The notes below the pieces were generated by a model. It did no database searches. It saw only the letters and a program-made list of their open reading frames with translations, and was not told where the DNA came from. This document shows, piece after piece, positions 9,413-17,671 of a DNA stretch of 64,000 bases. Positions within the stretch are counted from its first letter, which is position 1; every line of letters begins with the position of its first letter. This DNA is from VAZQ01 sp963817135 (GTDB lineage: Bacteria > Pseudomonadota > Alphaproteobacteria > Rhizobiales > Xanthobacteraceae), in contig CAWFNG010000011.1 in assembly GCA_963817135.1 (NCBI GenBank), positions 1 through 64,000 of the forward strand, in the 5' to 3' direction. Both the position numbers and the translations under genes were made by a program.

Positions 9413-11410
9413 CTAGCCCCGCGGTGGACGGCGCCGCTCATGGAACCAGGCGCGGTACTCCGCCATCTTCGCGCGTTGCGTTCCCGGCGCATGCCGCCTG
9501 CACGTCGCCGCCTCCTCGCTCTTGTCCAGCGCGCCCCACCGCAGCTCGACGCAGTCATTGAGGTTGTAGGCCATTTCCAGAGCGGGCGCGCGATCGATGA
9601 CGTCTTTGAGCGCGAGCGTCCACGCTGAGCCGTCGCTGCGCGTGTAGGAAAACTTGCGCGCGGCAAGCTCGGACGCAAGCACGCTCTCCAATTCGGCCTT
9701 CACCTCCGCGATGCTCTTCTCCTTCGGCATGGCGTATCGCTCGGGCCGCCGCACGACGCGTTCGGGAAAGCTGCGTACCACATCCATCGCGATCAACAGA
9801 CGCAAATCGCGCGCCGGCGTCGCGAAATCCTCCCAGGCGCCGGTCGTCTCGAAGATCGCAGCGCCATCCGGCATCTCCGCGTCGCCGCGTCCGCTGATTT
9901 GGTACTTTCGTCCGTTTTCAACCGACGTCACACGCGCCTTCACTTGCTCTTCAAGCGAAGTGATTGCCTCTTTCATCGCGCGCATGGGATCGAGCGGCGC
10001 TGGCGACATCACGTCGTCCATGCGATCGTAAAAGGCCTCGATCGTCAGCTGCGACTGTTCGAGCGAAAAGTCGCCGTACTGCGGATGTTTCGCGATCTGG
10101 TCGTTGGTCAGCCGCTGCAGGATGCCGTTTTTGTCGGGCATGATCGGCCGGAAGCGCTTGAACCCGGGGCCCCCGAGCGCGGGATCCTGCGCGAACAGGA
10201 AATTGCCGCGCCAGAAACGCTTGCGCGCGACTGTCCCGTCGGGCTGCCCGTCGACGGCGAGAAACACGCCCGCAGCGTCGTCCGTCTGCGACACGCGTCG
10301 CGCGAGCACCAGAAGGTGGCCGTACGGATCCGCGTACACCGTCCCCGGTCGCAGCGTGTCCGCTTTCAGCGGCACGGGATAGTAATCCGTGTTGTCGTCG
10401 CTCGCGAGCGTCCGCCCGGATCCTGAATGGACGGCGTCAGCGACGGTCGAGCGCAAATAGTGGCCGAACGTCGCAGCGAGTCCCTGGCGCCTTGGTTCCG
10501 GATTTTGGTTGCCCGCCGCCATCCAACGCCAATATGGGCCCATCGTCGGTGCGAGCCTCGTCGGGGTGAGGCCCGGCTGCCGCATTGGATCGGGGCTCTG
10601 AACAGGTGCCGGCGGCGGCTCGGGATGCTGAATGTTCCACCACTGGTAGCACTTCGGCGGCTGGCCGCCGCCGCCGCGCGTGCATTTTGAATACCCGAAC
10701 GGCAGCCCCATCTTGAAGGCAAAATACGCGCGCAAGAAATAGGGAAGGTCGGCGCAGTCTGGCCGGATGATGAGGCCCATTTTGTCTTCGCCGAGACCTA
10801 GATGGTTGAACAGGAAATTGCGCGATTGATCGCGCAGCACTTCGTGCAACGCCGGCCATGACGGCGCCGCATCGAGCGGCGCGTCGAAGAGTTTCTCGAT
10901 CCATGCCGAATACAGATTCTCAGTTCCGCGATTCCAGGTATTGCGCACGGGCCAGATGCTGCCTGCCGTCGCGCTTGGCCGCGGCGGCTCCTGGTCACGC
11001 ACGGCGATTTCGCGGGTGATGGTGCTGCACTCGGCCGGCGCGCGCTCGCGCGTGAGCTTTGCGTGCCAAGTCCCTGCGGCCGGCGTCGCGACCTCGGCAA
11101 ACCAGAAATACGGCGGACCGCCGTGCCGCTCGCGCGATGTGGCGGCGACGCTTCCATCGGGCGCGATCAGGGAAAGCTCGCCCTCAAGCGGTCTCTCCGC
11201 CGCGAAGACGACGCGCAAAGGCGCGCCCTTCCAGGGCGCGATCGGGGAAGGCAAAACCGCGAGCTCGGCCGCGTCTTCGCAGCTGCCCAATGGAGCCTGC
11301 GCCTGTGCGTCCAGTCCCGTGAACAGGAAGACGAAAAACGTCCCTGCAATCAGCAGCGATGCTGTCACAGCAGCAGCAAACCGGCGTGCGAGAAACACAT
11401 GCGCCCCCAT
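9413..11410 (-). CDS. Large secreted protein with a Cys/His motif reminiscent of papain-fold hydrolases
   Basis: 665 residues from ATG 11410. The N-terminus is a signal peptide (basic MGAHVFLARR, hydrophobic core, DAQAQA cleavage site), so the product is periplasmic or secreted. A beta-rich N-terminal domain is followed by PDCADLPYFLRAYFAFKMG (about residue 220), resembling the Cys-bearing helix of NlpC/P60 or transglutaminase-like enzymes. Further on come a DPYGHLLVLARR segment (His at the start of a strand), a Pro-rich linker between them and a conserved-looking C-terminus (NLNDCVELRWG). The enzymatic reading is inference from the spacing of Cys and His. The frame runs on to 11506, but the extra residues precede the signal peptide. 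It stands alone on this strand, divergent from the copper cassette. Confidence 0.7.
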   Translation of the reverse strand: MGAHVFLARRFAAAVTASLLIAGTFFVFLFTGLDAQAQAPLGSCEDAAELAVLPSPIAPWKGAPLRVVFAAERPLEGELSLIAPDGSVAATSRERHGGPPYFWFAEVATPAAGTWHAKLTRERAPAECSTITREIAVRDQEPPRPSATAGSIWPVRNTWNRGTENLYSAWIEKLFDAPLDAAPSWPALHEVLRDQSRNFLFNHLGLGEDKMGLIIRPDCADLPYFLRAYFAFKMGLPFGYSKCTRGGGGQPPKCYQWWNIQHPEPPPAPVQSPDPMRQPGLTPTRLAPTMGPYWRWMAAGNQNPEPRRQGLAATFGHYLRSTVADAVHSGSGRTLASDDNTDYYPVPLKADTLRPGTVYADPYGHLLVLARRVSQTDDAAGVFLAVDGQPDGTVARKRFWRGNFLFAQDPALGGPGFKRFRPIMPDKNGILQRLTNDQIAKHPQYGDFSLEQSQLTIEAFYDRMDDVMSPAPLDPMRAMKEAITSLEEQVKARVTSVENGRKYQISGRGDAEMPDGAAIFETTGAWEDFATPARDLRLLIAMDVVRSFPERVVRRPERYAMPKEKSIAEVKAELESVLASELAARKFSYTRSDGSAWTLALKDVIDRAPALEMAYNLNDCVELRWGALDKSEEAATCRRHAPGTQRAKMAEYRAWFHERRRPPRG

Positions 11411-11601
11411 TCCTGACCCCAATTCTATAATAGTGCGAAAGCTTTGGCTGAATGATGGCAAGCCATGGCCCAGGCGAACGGCCGGCGGGGCCGGACTGGA
11501 GGCCAATTTCCGCTGTTGTTGCAGCTTAAAATTGCAGATGAGGTGATTGAGTGAAGCGGAAGGGGTCGAATGTGATAGTCTCCGCGCAATCGGAGCGGCT
11601 T

Positions 11602-11985
11602 ATGACCGACCGCCCTTGCAGTACCGGCTGGAGGCGCATGCTTCGCATCGCGCTTTGCTACGCAATCACCATTCAGGCTTTTCTTTCAGCTTTCGAGGTG
11701 ACAATTGCTGCCGCGCAGATGCCGGAGCCAAACGCGTGGTTCGCGATCTGCCACGGTGGCGACAGCAATGCGCCATCGAAAGGCACCACCGGAAACACAC
11801 AAAGACTTCCCTGTGTTCTGTGCGGGCTGGCAGCAGCGGCTTTGGCGCTGGTATCCGATCCGCTCGCGTTCGCGATGGCGCCTTTGCTGCCAGCCGGGCT
11901 CAGCGAGTTTCCCCGGACCAGCGCGTTTATTTGCCAGCCGCCGGCGCGTGCGGGTTTTTCCAGAGCGCCCCCCAGCTTCGCGTGA
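11602..11985 (+). CDS. DUF2946-like protein
   Basis: About 127 residues from ATG 11602 (GGAG upstream); GTG 11551 is an alternative. It has an N-terminal hydrophobic segment (IALCYAITIQAFLSAF), then FAICHGGDSN and LPCVLCGLAAAALAL. This Cys-His ... CxxC arrangement next to a hydrophobic stretch is typical of DUF2946 proteins, often found beside copper genes. Metal binding is an inference. It is the first gene of a co-directional set with YcnI- and CopC/CopD-type genes. Confidence 0.65.
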   Translation: MTDRPCSTGWRRMLRIALCYAITIQAFLSAFEVTIAAAQMPEPNAWFAICHGGDSNAPSKGTTGNTQRLPCVLCGLAAAALALVSDPLAFAMAPLLPAGLSEFPRTSAFICQPPARAGFSRAPPSFA

Positions 11986-12060
11986 ACCATCAGTCTGCCG
12001 GTGCGAGCGCGACTGCTTAGCGCCCGCATTCCTGTCAACGCGAACGTTGGATGATCCCTC

Positions 12061-12585
12061 ATGCTCCGCTCTTTTGTTATCGGCTCTCTCGCCGTGCTCT
12101 TAGTCATACCCGCTGCCGCACACGTAACCTTGGAGAATCAGGAGGCCAGGGTCGGCAATGCCTATAAGGCAGTCCTGCGCGTGCCGCACGGCTGCGAAGG
12201 CACCGCCACGATTGCGATCCGCGTCAAAATTCCTGAAGGGATGATTGGCGTGAAGCCCATGCCCAAGCCAGGCTGGGCGCTCGTCACGGTCACCGGCAAG
12301 TACCCGAAAGCCTACGACCTCTTCCACCGCCAGCTAACCGAGGGTGTCGTTGAAATCAGTTGGTCGGGCGGAAAGTTATCCGACGAATGGTACGACGAAT
12401 TCGTGTTTCAAGGCTATCTCGCGGGAGACCTCGATATCGCCAAGCCGGTCTATTTTCCCGTTGTGCAGGAATGCGAGAAAGGCGCGCACCGCTGGATCGA
12501 GATTCCCGCAAGCGGAAAATTACCTTCCGATTATCCCGAACCCGCACCAAGCCTAAAGCTGTTGCCGGCGAGACCACCCAATTGA
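12061..12585 (+). CDS. YcnI-family (DUF1775) copper-associated periplasmic protein
   Basis: 174 residues with an 18-20 residue signal peptide ending AAAHVTLENQEA, so the mature protein would begin with His, the residue that binds Cu(II) in YcnI proteins. Also typical: YKAVLRVPHGCEGTAT, KPMPKPGWAL and VYFPVVQECEKG. It ends in TTGA, where the stop TGA overlaps the TTG start of the CopC-CopD gene. Confidence 0.92.
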   Translation: MLRSFVIGSLAVLLVIPAAAHVTLENQEARVGNAYKAVLRVPHGCEGTATIAIRVKIPEGMIGVKPMPKPGWALVTVTGKYPKAYDLFHRQLTEGVVEISWSGGKLSDEWYDEFVFQGYLAGDLDIAKPVYFPVVQECEKGAHRWIEIPASGKLPSDYPEPAPSLKLLPARPPN

Positions 12586-14189
12586 GGCTGCCTTCGGCGA
12601 CTGCGCGAGCGCGCGGGATATTCGCGTTCCTTCTCGCGCTGTTAGCCGGCGCTGCGTATGCAAGCAAAGCCGAGGCGCACGCCACTCTCATCCGCAGCGA
12701 CCCCGCGGACCGGGTAGTGATCGCGCAATCTCCGGCGACGATCGAGCTGACGTTCAATGAACCGGTGTCGCCGCTGACGTTCCGGCTGATCGGACCGAAT
12801 GGAGAGGCGGCTGCGCTCAACGAGGTTACTGCAAAGGGTAATAGCATTGTCGCAACACCGTCTGTTGTTTTGCCTCGCGGCACGCATCTTCTAAGCTGGC
12901 GCGTAATTTCGCTCGACGGTCATCCAGTCGGCGGCGCTTTGACCTTTTCGATCGGGGCTCCGAGCACCACGTCGGTGATGCCGTTACAAACAGAACCGGA
13001 TGGCCCGCTCCGATGGGGCATTTGGGGGGCCAAGCTCGTCCTTTACGCCGGCCTGTGCTGCGGGATTGGCGGCGCGTTCTACGCTGCCTGGATCGCAGCG
13101 GGACCGCTTGCTCCGCAGGCATATCGACTGATCGCCGCGGCTCTTCTGAGTGGCATGGCTGCCGCCATCATTTCACTGGGGCTGCAAGGCCTGGACGTAC
13201 TGGGTTTGTCGCTCGCGGCGTTACATGAACCTCTCGCCTGGCGCAGCGGACTTACCACCTCCTATGGCTGGACCGCGGGCATCGCCATGCTCGCGCTCTT
13301 TGCCGGTCTGGTTGCGCTGGAAAGGAGGAGCAAGCCGCTATCATCACTCGCGCTGTTAGGTCTCGGACTAGCGCTTGCGGCGAGCGGGCACGCCGCTGCA
13401 GCCGAGCCGCAGCTTTTAACCCGGCCGGCAGTGCTGGTGCACGGCGTCACGGTTGCGTTTTGGGTTGGCGCGCTGTTGCCGCTCGCGGCGGCAATGGGTT
13501 CGGCCAAATGCCACAGCACTGAGTTGCTGCGCTTCTCGCAGGCAATACCTTTCGCGATCATTCTGCTGGTGTTGAGCGGTGTGGCCCTGGCGATTGTCCA
13601 GCTCAGACACGTCACTGCGCTTTGGACCACGGATTATGGCTCGATCCTTTTTAGGAAGCTCGTGTTGGTGTCGCTGCTGATCGGCCTTGCTGCGGTCAAC
13701 CGATATGCGCTCACGCCGCGCATCGTCCGCGGCGACAGCATCGCCGCCCGGCGCCTCGCCCGCTCGATCCTGTTGGAGCTGCTGATTGCTTTCGTGGTGC
13801 TCGGATTGGTGGCGACATGGCGCTTCACGCCGCCCCCGCGAGGGCTTCTCGCTGCGGCCCAGGAGCCGCTGCACATTCATATTCACGGCGAAAAGGCGAT
13901 GGCCGATCTTACGGTTGAACCGGCGGATGGCGCCGACCATAGGATTCTCGTGACCGTGCTTGATGGACAATTTGCCCCGTTGCGCGCCAAGGAGATCACC
14001 CTGGTCTTCGCCAAGCCCGCGGCGGGGATTGAGCCGCTGCGCATCTCAGCGAAATTGATGGAAGGTGTGAACTGGCGCATTGACCATGTGCAACTGCCGG
14101 CGCTGGGCGATTGCCAGCTGCGCGTCGAAATCCTGGTCAGCGATTTCGAGAAGATCATATTGGAGGACGAAATCCGATTGCGGCGTTAG
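12582..14189 (+). CDS. CopC-CopD fusion, copper resistance/uptake membrane protein
   Basis: 535 residues. A signal peptide ends KAEA, followed by mature HATLIRSDPADR, so a His comes first as in CopC; SLDGHPVGGALTF closes the CopC domain (to about residue 125). Then come about eight membrane segments of the CopD type (GLCCGIGGAFYAAW, FWVGALLPLAAAMG and others) and a C-terminal periplasmic YtkA-like beta domain (from about 420: HIHIHGEKAMADLTVEP). TTG 12582 overlaps the YcnI stop, and the frame has no ATG before the signal peptide, so translational coupling is likely. Role: moving copper across the inner membrane. Confidence 0.88.
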   Translation: MRLPSATARARGIFAFLLALLAGAAYASKAEAHATLIRSDPADRVVIAQSPATIELTFNEPVSPLTFRLIGPNGEAAALNEVTAKGNSIVATPSVVLPRGTHLLSWRVISLDGHPVGGALTFSIGAPSTTSVMPLQTEPDGPLRWGIWGAKLVLYAGLCCGIGGAFYAAWIAAGPLAPQAYRLIAAALLSGMAAAIISLGLQGLDVLGLSLAALHEPLAWRSGLTTSYGWTAGIAMLALFAGLVALERRSKPLSSLALLGLGLALAASGHAAAAEPQLLTRPAVLVHGVTVAFWVGALLPLAAAMGSAKCHSTELLRFSQAIPFAIILLVLSGVALAIVQLRHVTALWTTDYGSILFRKLVLVSLLIGLAAVNRYALTPRIVRGDSIAARRLARSILLELLIAFVVLGLVATWRFTPPPRGLLAAAQEPLHIHIHGEKAMADLTVEPADGADHRILVTVLDGQFAPLRAKEITLVFAKPAAGIEPLRISAKLMEGVNWRIDHVQLPALGDCQLRVEILVSDFEKIILEDEIRLRR

Positions 14190-14204
14190 CTTATCACCTA
14201 CGGA

Positions 14205-14462
14205 TCAGCTTGATTCCGACTTGAAGTTACGGAACGTGATGGAGTAGCGCAGCTCCGTGACGGGCGGAATGCTGTGTTCCCAGTGCGAGCGGGTGGAGCC
14301 GGCCAGCACATACGCTGATCTTGGCGGCAGTGCCACGGAGGCACGATCCCAGCGCCCACCATTTTTGCGGCGCAGCCGGAAGACGCAGGAGGAGAGAAGC
14401 GATATGCCCACGACATCGCCAAACACCGAGCGATCTTTGTGCCAGCCAATCGCGTAAACCCA
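14205..14462 (-). pseudogene. C-terminal remnant of an AlkB-type 2-oxoglutarate/Fe(II) dioxygenase
   Basis: About 85 codons, clearly the C-terminal half of an AlkB DNA-repair demethylase: IGWHKDRSVFGDVVGISLLS with the iron-binding HxD (H-K-D), then the distal iron His in SHWEHSIPPV and the oxoglutarate Arg in RYSITFRNF, ending at TGA 14205. A full enzyme is about 200 residues. The N-terminal half is gone: upstream the sequence becomes the start of the plus-strand methyltransferase-like gene at 14466. No start codon is plausible. Confidence 0.8.
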
Positions 14463-14465
14463 GCC

Positions 14466-15125
14466 ATGACCATCACCCCGAAACTGGCGTTCGTGACAAT
14501 TGCATCCATCGCTGTCTATCTCGGGCTCGCTATTCTTGGCTGGGGCGGGATCGCCAGCTTTTTCGCCAATCCCACTCGAACCATCACTGCAATTGCAACC
14601 GTGGTAATGGCGGGCATTGCGCTCTTCAGCGGCGGAAATCTCAGCCCAGGAGAGATCGAGGATCGTGCCAATCGCTGGGTGATCGGCGCGTTCGGTTTAA
14701 TCGGGCTGCTCAGCGCGTATCTGCCGGCCTACACGGACAGGCACGATATCTGGACTCTCGACGGCGAGCCCGTCCGCTGGATCGGGGTTGTTCTCTTCTG
14801 CGCCGGTGGCGCGCTGCGGATCTGGCCGATTTTTGTGCTCGGTAGCCGCTTCAGCGGACTGGTTGCCATTCAGCCCGGACATAGATTGGCGACGAGCGGC
14901 ATTTACGGCGTTATCCGCCACCCGAGCTATCTCGGACTGATCGTCAATGCCCTGGGCTGGGCTCTGGTTTTTCGTTCCGGCGCAGGCGTGCTGCTTACGG
15001 CACTCCTTATTCCGCCGCTCCTTGCACGCATTCGCGCGGAAGAGCGGCTGCTGCAGGCGAAATTCGGCCGCGAATACGAGGTCTACTGCAGCGGTACTGC
15101 GCGGCTGATCCGCGGAATTTATTAG
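14466..15125 (+). CDS. Isoprenylcysteine carboxyl methyltransferase-like membrane protein
   Basis: 219 residues with about five membrane helices. The C-terminal signature GIYGVIRHPSYLGLI ... RIRAEERLLQAKFGREYEVY is that of the ICMT/PEMT/NnrU-type methyltransferases, where RHPxYxG and the E-E region bind SAM. The substrate is unknown in bacteria. ATG 14466 lies at the edge of the AlkB remnant; an upstream ATG (14439) would add nine residues. No strong ribosome binding site is seen. Confidence 0.8.
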   Translation: MTITPKLAFVTIASIAVYLGLAILGWGGIASFFANPTRTITAIATVVMAGIALFSGGNLSPGEIEDRANRWVIGAFGLIGLLSAYLPAYTDRHDIWTLDGEPVRWIGVVLFCAGGALRIWPIFVLGSRFSGLVAIQPGHRLATSGIYGVIRHPSYLGLIVNALGWALVFRSGAGVLLTALLIPPLLARIRAEERLLQAKFGREYEVYCSGTARLIRGIY

Positions 15126-15132
15126 AAACACA

Positions 15133-15208
15133 GGTTGGGTCGAGCCCTTCGCGAGACCCAACGACATTCGTCACGATGTTGGGCCTCGTAAGAAAACTCG
15201 ACCCAACC
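15133..15208. repeat. Dispersed palindrome, GGTTGGGTCGAG family, full inverted copy
   Basis: GGTTGGGTCGAG at 15133 is matched by CTCGACCCAACC ending at 15208, with an inner copy (GAGACCCAAC at 15153-15162). Related copies are at 38651, 40406 and 49360. It lies between convergent genes. Confidence 0.85.
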
Positions 15209-15219
15209 GATTGGGTGGT

Positions 15220-15765
15220 TTAGTACATCGAGCCGGTGCGCAGGTCGACGCTGGAGCTTTGTGATGCTGATGGTTTGCGCGCGACAGGCTTTCCTTTCGC
15301 CGCAGGAACGCTCCGCGGGATCGGCTCTAACGTGACCGTGAGAGGATTGGGATCGAGGCGAATTCCCGCTGGATCATTCGTGGTATCTGCTGCTTGCAGG
15401 ATAACTTCCGCCGACCGCGATTCGTAATTCTTCAGATTGAATTCGACCGTGAACGGCCCTAGGGGCCGCACCGTCAACTCGCAAGGCGTGCGGCAATTCG
15501 ATCCGTCCGCGATGCGGGCCTCTGCTCCGGAAGGCACGCTCTCGACGATAAGCACGACGGGTGCGATTGCCGGATTGGACTCGGCTCCGGACATGGACAA
15601 TACGCCGATATTGCACCCTGCACTGCCGAATGCGCCGAAAAGTGTCAGCGCAACGATCGTCAGTCGCGCGTTCGCGGCGCGAGACGACAGCAACGCGTCA
15701 CAAGCAGCCGCAACGAATCCGCCAACACGGTGCTGCCTGACCGGCAAAGCGCCCCGCCGGTGCAT
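15220..15765 (-). CDS. Putative lipoprotein with PEGA-like domain
   Basis: About 181 residues from ATG 15765 (a TTG at 15801 is possible). A hydrophobic stretch ends in GSAGC, a lipobox-like site, although it is preceded by an unusually long basic N-terminus, so the true start may be further in. The following VESVPSGAEARIADGSNCRTPCEL...FTVEFNLKNYE is a PEGA-type surface beta domain (PxGAxV, G-xTPxxL, and aromatic Y-E end). The C-terminus is Lys/Ser/Pro-rich. Probably anchored in the envelope; partner unknown. Confidence 0.65.
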   Translation of the reverse strand: MHRRGALPVRQHRVGGFVAAACDALLSSRAANARLTIVALTLFGAFGSAGCNIGVLSMSGAESNPAIAPVVLIVESVPSGAEARIADGSNCRTPCELTVRPLGPFTVEFNLKNYESRSAEVILQAADTTNDPAGIRLDPNPLTVTLEPIPRSVPAAKGKPVARKPSASQSSSVDLRTGSMY

Positions 15766-16000
15766 TTTGATTGGCTCGAAAAAGGAAGCGCCCAGCCGCA
15801 AGAATCAGCCCCCTGGCATGGCAGTATCAGCAAGGCTGGTCACCAAAGTGAATTTTAGGCATCATCAGGATTCGTCCCCGCTATTCACACCCGAAGAATG
15901 ATCACACCCCCCTCCCCAAACCTCCTCCACAAGGGGGGAAGGAGCAGGCCGAGTTTGCGGCCTGCATCGATTCCGTCTCACCGGTACATTCCCTAGTTAG

Positions 16001-17458
16001 ATGCGCGATCCGTCGCCCGGGCTCACTTCTTCCGCCCATGCCGAGGCACGGCGGATCGTGGTCGGCATCCTTCTCACCATGTTGCTCGCGGCACTCGATC
16101 AGGTGATGGTCGCGACCGCCCTTCCCACCATTGCGGCAAGTCTCGGCGACATCGACAACATCTCCTGGGTGGTCACCGCCAATCTTCTTTGCGCCACCGC
16201 CGTCACGCCGCTTTACGGCAAGCTGTCCGATATCCACGGCCGCCGCACTATGATGCTGATCGCAATCGGCATCTATGCGGCAGGGTCGCTCTTCTGCGCG
16301 CTGGCCTCCTCCATGCTCGCTCTCATTCTCGGGCGAGCGCTGCAGGGGCTCGGCGGCGGCGGACTGATGCCGCTGGTACAGACCATCATCGGCGATGTCG
16401 CCTCCCCGCTCGAACGTCCGCGCTACCAAGCCTATACTTCCTCGACGTTCATCATCTCGACGGTAACCGGTCCGCTGCTGGGCGGTTTCATTGCCGAGCA
16501 CTTCAGCTGGACCTGGATCTTCTGGCTCAACCTGCCTCTCTGTGCGCTCGCCTTTTTCTTCACCAACCGGGTGCTGCGGCGGCTGCCGCGGCATGAGCGC
16601 GCACACAAGCTCGATGTGCTCGGAGCGGTGCTCATGGTCGGGGCTGCCATTCCGCTGATGCTGGCGCTCACGTGGGGCGGGCGGCGCTATCCGTGGTTTT
16701 CGCCGGAGCTTATTGCGCTCTTCCTGAGCTCAGCCGCCTTGTGGGTTCTGTTCGCCTTGCGCGTCATGACCGCGCCGGAGCCCTTCATCCCGCTTTCCGT
16801 GTTGCATGACGGCGCAATGCGGGTGGGAACTGCGACAGGCTGTTTCGCCGTCGGTACTGTCATTGCGCTCACGGTTATCCTGCCGCTCTACGCGCAGGTT
16901 GCGCTTGGAATGTCGGTAAGCGGCTCCGCCATCAGCATTGTCGCGCTCCAGGGCGCCGCTACGCTGACATCGATCATCGGCGGGCGCCTGCTGGTCAGGT
17001 TCACCCGTTACAAACTGGTGCCACTCGCAGGGCTGATCGTGTCGATTACCGCGCTTATTCCGCTGGCGATCGCGCCGACGGGATTTTCGCCGCTGGCCAC
17101 ATTGGCCCTTATCGCGCTTGTGGGGCTCGGTTTGGGCCCGATTTTCTCGTTCACCGTGGTGGTGGTGCAGAACGCAGTAGCGTTGCATCAGCTCGGCATC
17201 GCCACCGGCACAATGAATTTCTTTCGCGCGCTGGGTGCGACTTTCATTGTCAGCGTGTACAGCGCCCTTGTGTTCGCAGGCGGGCCTTTGATCCGCGGCG
17301 CACCAAGCGGCGCCGCACTCGCCGATTCGAATGCTGTCGAAGCATTCCGTTTGGTATTCGCTGCCACAATTCTGTGCCTCTCAGTCGCGCTTGTTTCCAT
17401 CATTGTATTCAAGGAGCGGCCGCTGCGTGGCGCGAACTCCCCTGGCCGCGCTGATTAG
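16001..17458 (+). CDS. MFS transporter, DHA2 (EmrB/QacA) drug-exporter type
   Basis: 485 residues with about 14 membrane segments. Signatures: LAALDQVMVATALPTIAASL in TM1, the motif-A loop GKLSDIHGRRTMM, GRALQGLGGGGLMPL in TM4, and GPLLGGFIAEHFSWTWIFW (motif C and after). A proton-driven exporter of hydrophobic drugs or metabolites; the substrate is unknown. The tandem paralogue follows in the same direction 213 bases later. No regulator or membrane-fusion partner is adjacent. Confidence 0.93.
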   Translation: MRDPSPGLTSSAHAEARRIVVGILLTMLLAALDQVMVATALPTIAASLGDIDNISWVVTANLLCATAVTPLYGKLSDIHGRRTMMLIAIGIYAAGSLFCALASSMLALILGRALQGLGGGGLMPLVQTIIGDVASPLERPRYQAYTSSTFIISTVTGPLLGGFIAEHFSWTWIFWLNLPLCALAFFFTNRVLRRLPRHERAHKLDVLGAVLMVGAAIPLMLALTWGGRRYPWFSPELIALFLSSAALWVLFALRVMTAPEPFIPLSVLHDGAMRVGTATGCFAVGTVIALTVILPLYAQVALGMSVSGSAISIVALQGAATLTSIIGGRLLVRFTRYKLVPLAGLIVSITALIPLAIAPTGFSPLATLALIALVGLGLGPIFSFTVVVVQNAVALHQLGIATGTMNFFRALGATFIVSVYSALVFAGGPLIRGAPSGAALADSNAVEAFRLVFAATILCLSVALVSIIVFKERPLRGANSPGRAD

Positions 17459-17671
17459 CCGGCGCTCGCTCTGCTCATAGCTGCCCTGTGCACCAAAGCC
17501 TTGCACCACTGGCATCGGCGGGCGATATCAATCTTACTTCTCGTTGATATTCGTATGGATGCAGAGCCCCCATTACAAATCCTACATTTTTTAAGCCAAT
17601 GAAGTTTTCGAGTTCGCAAGCCGGATCAAACAATAAGCAATGCGCCCGCCGCGCCGCTCACCAGAGCGGAT

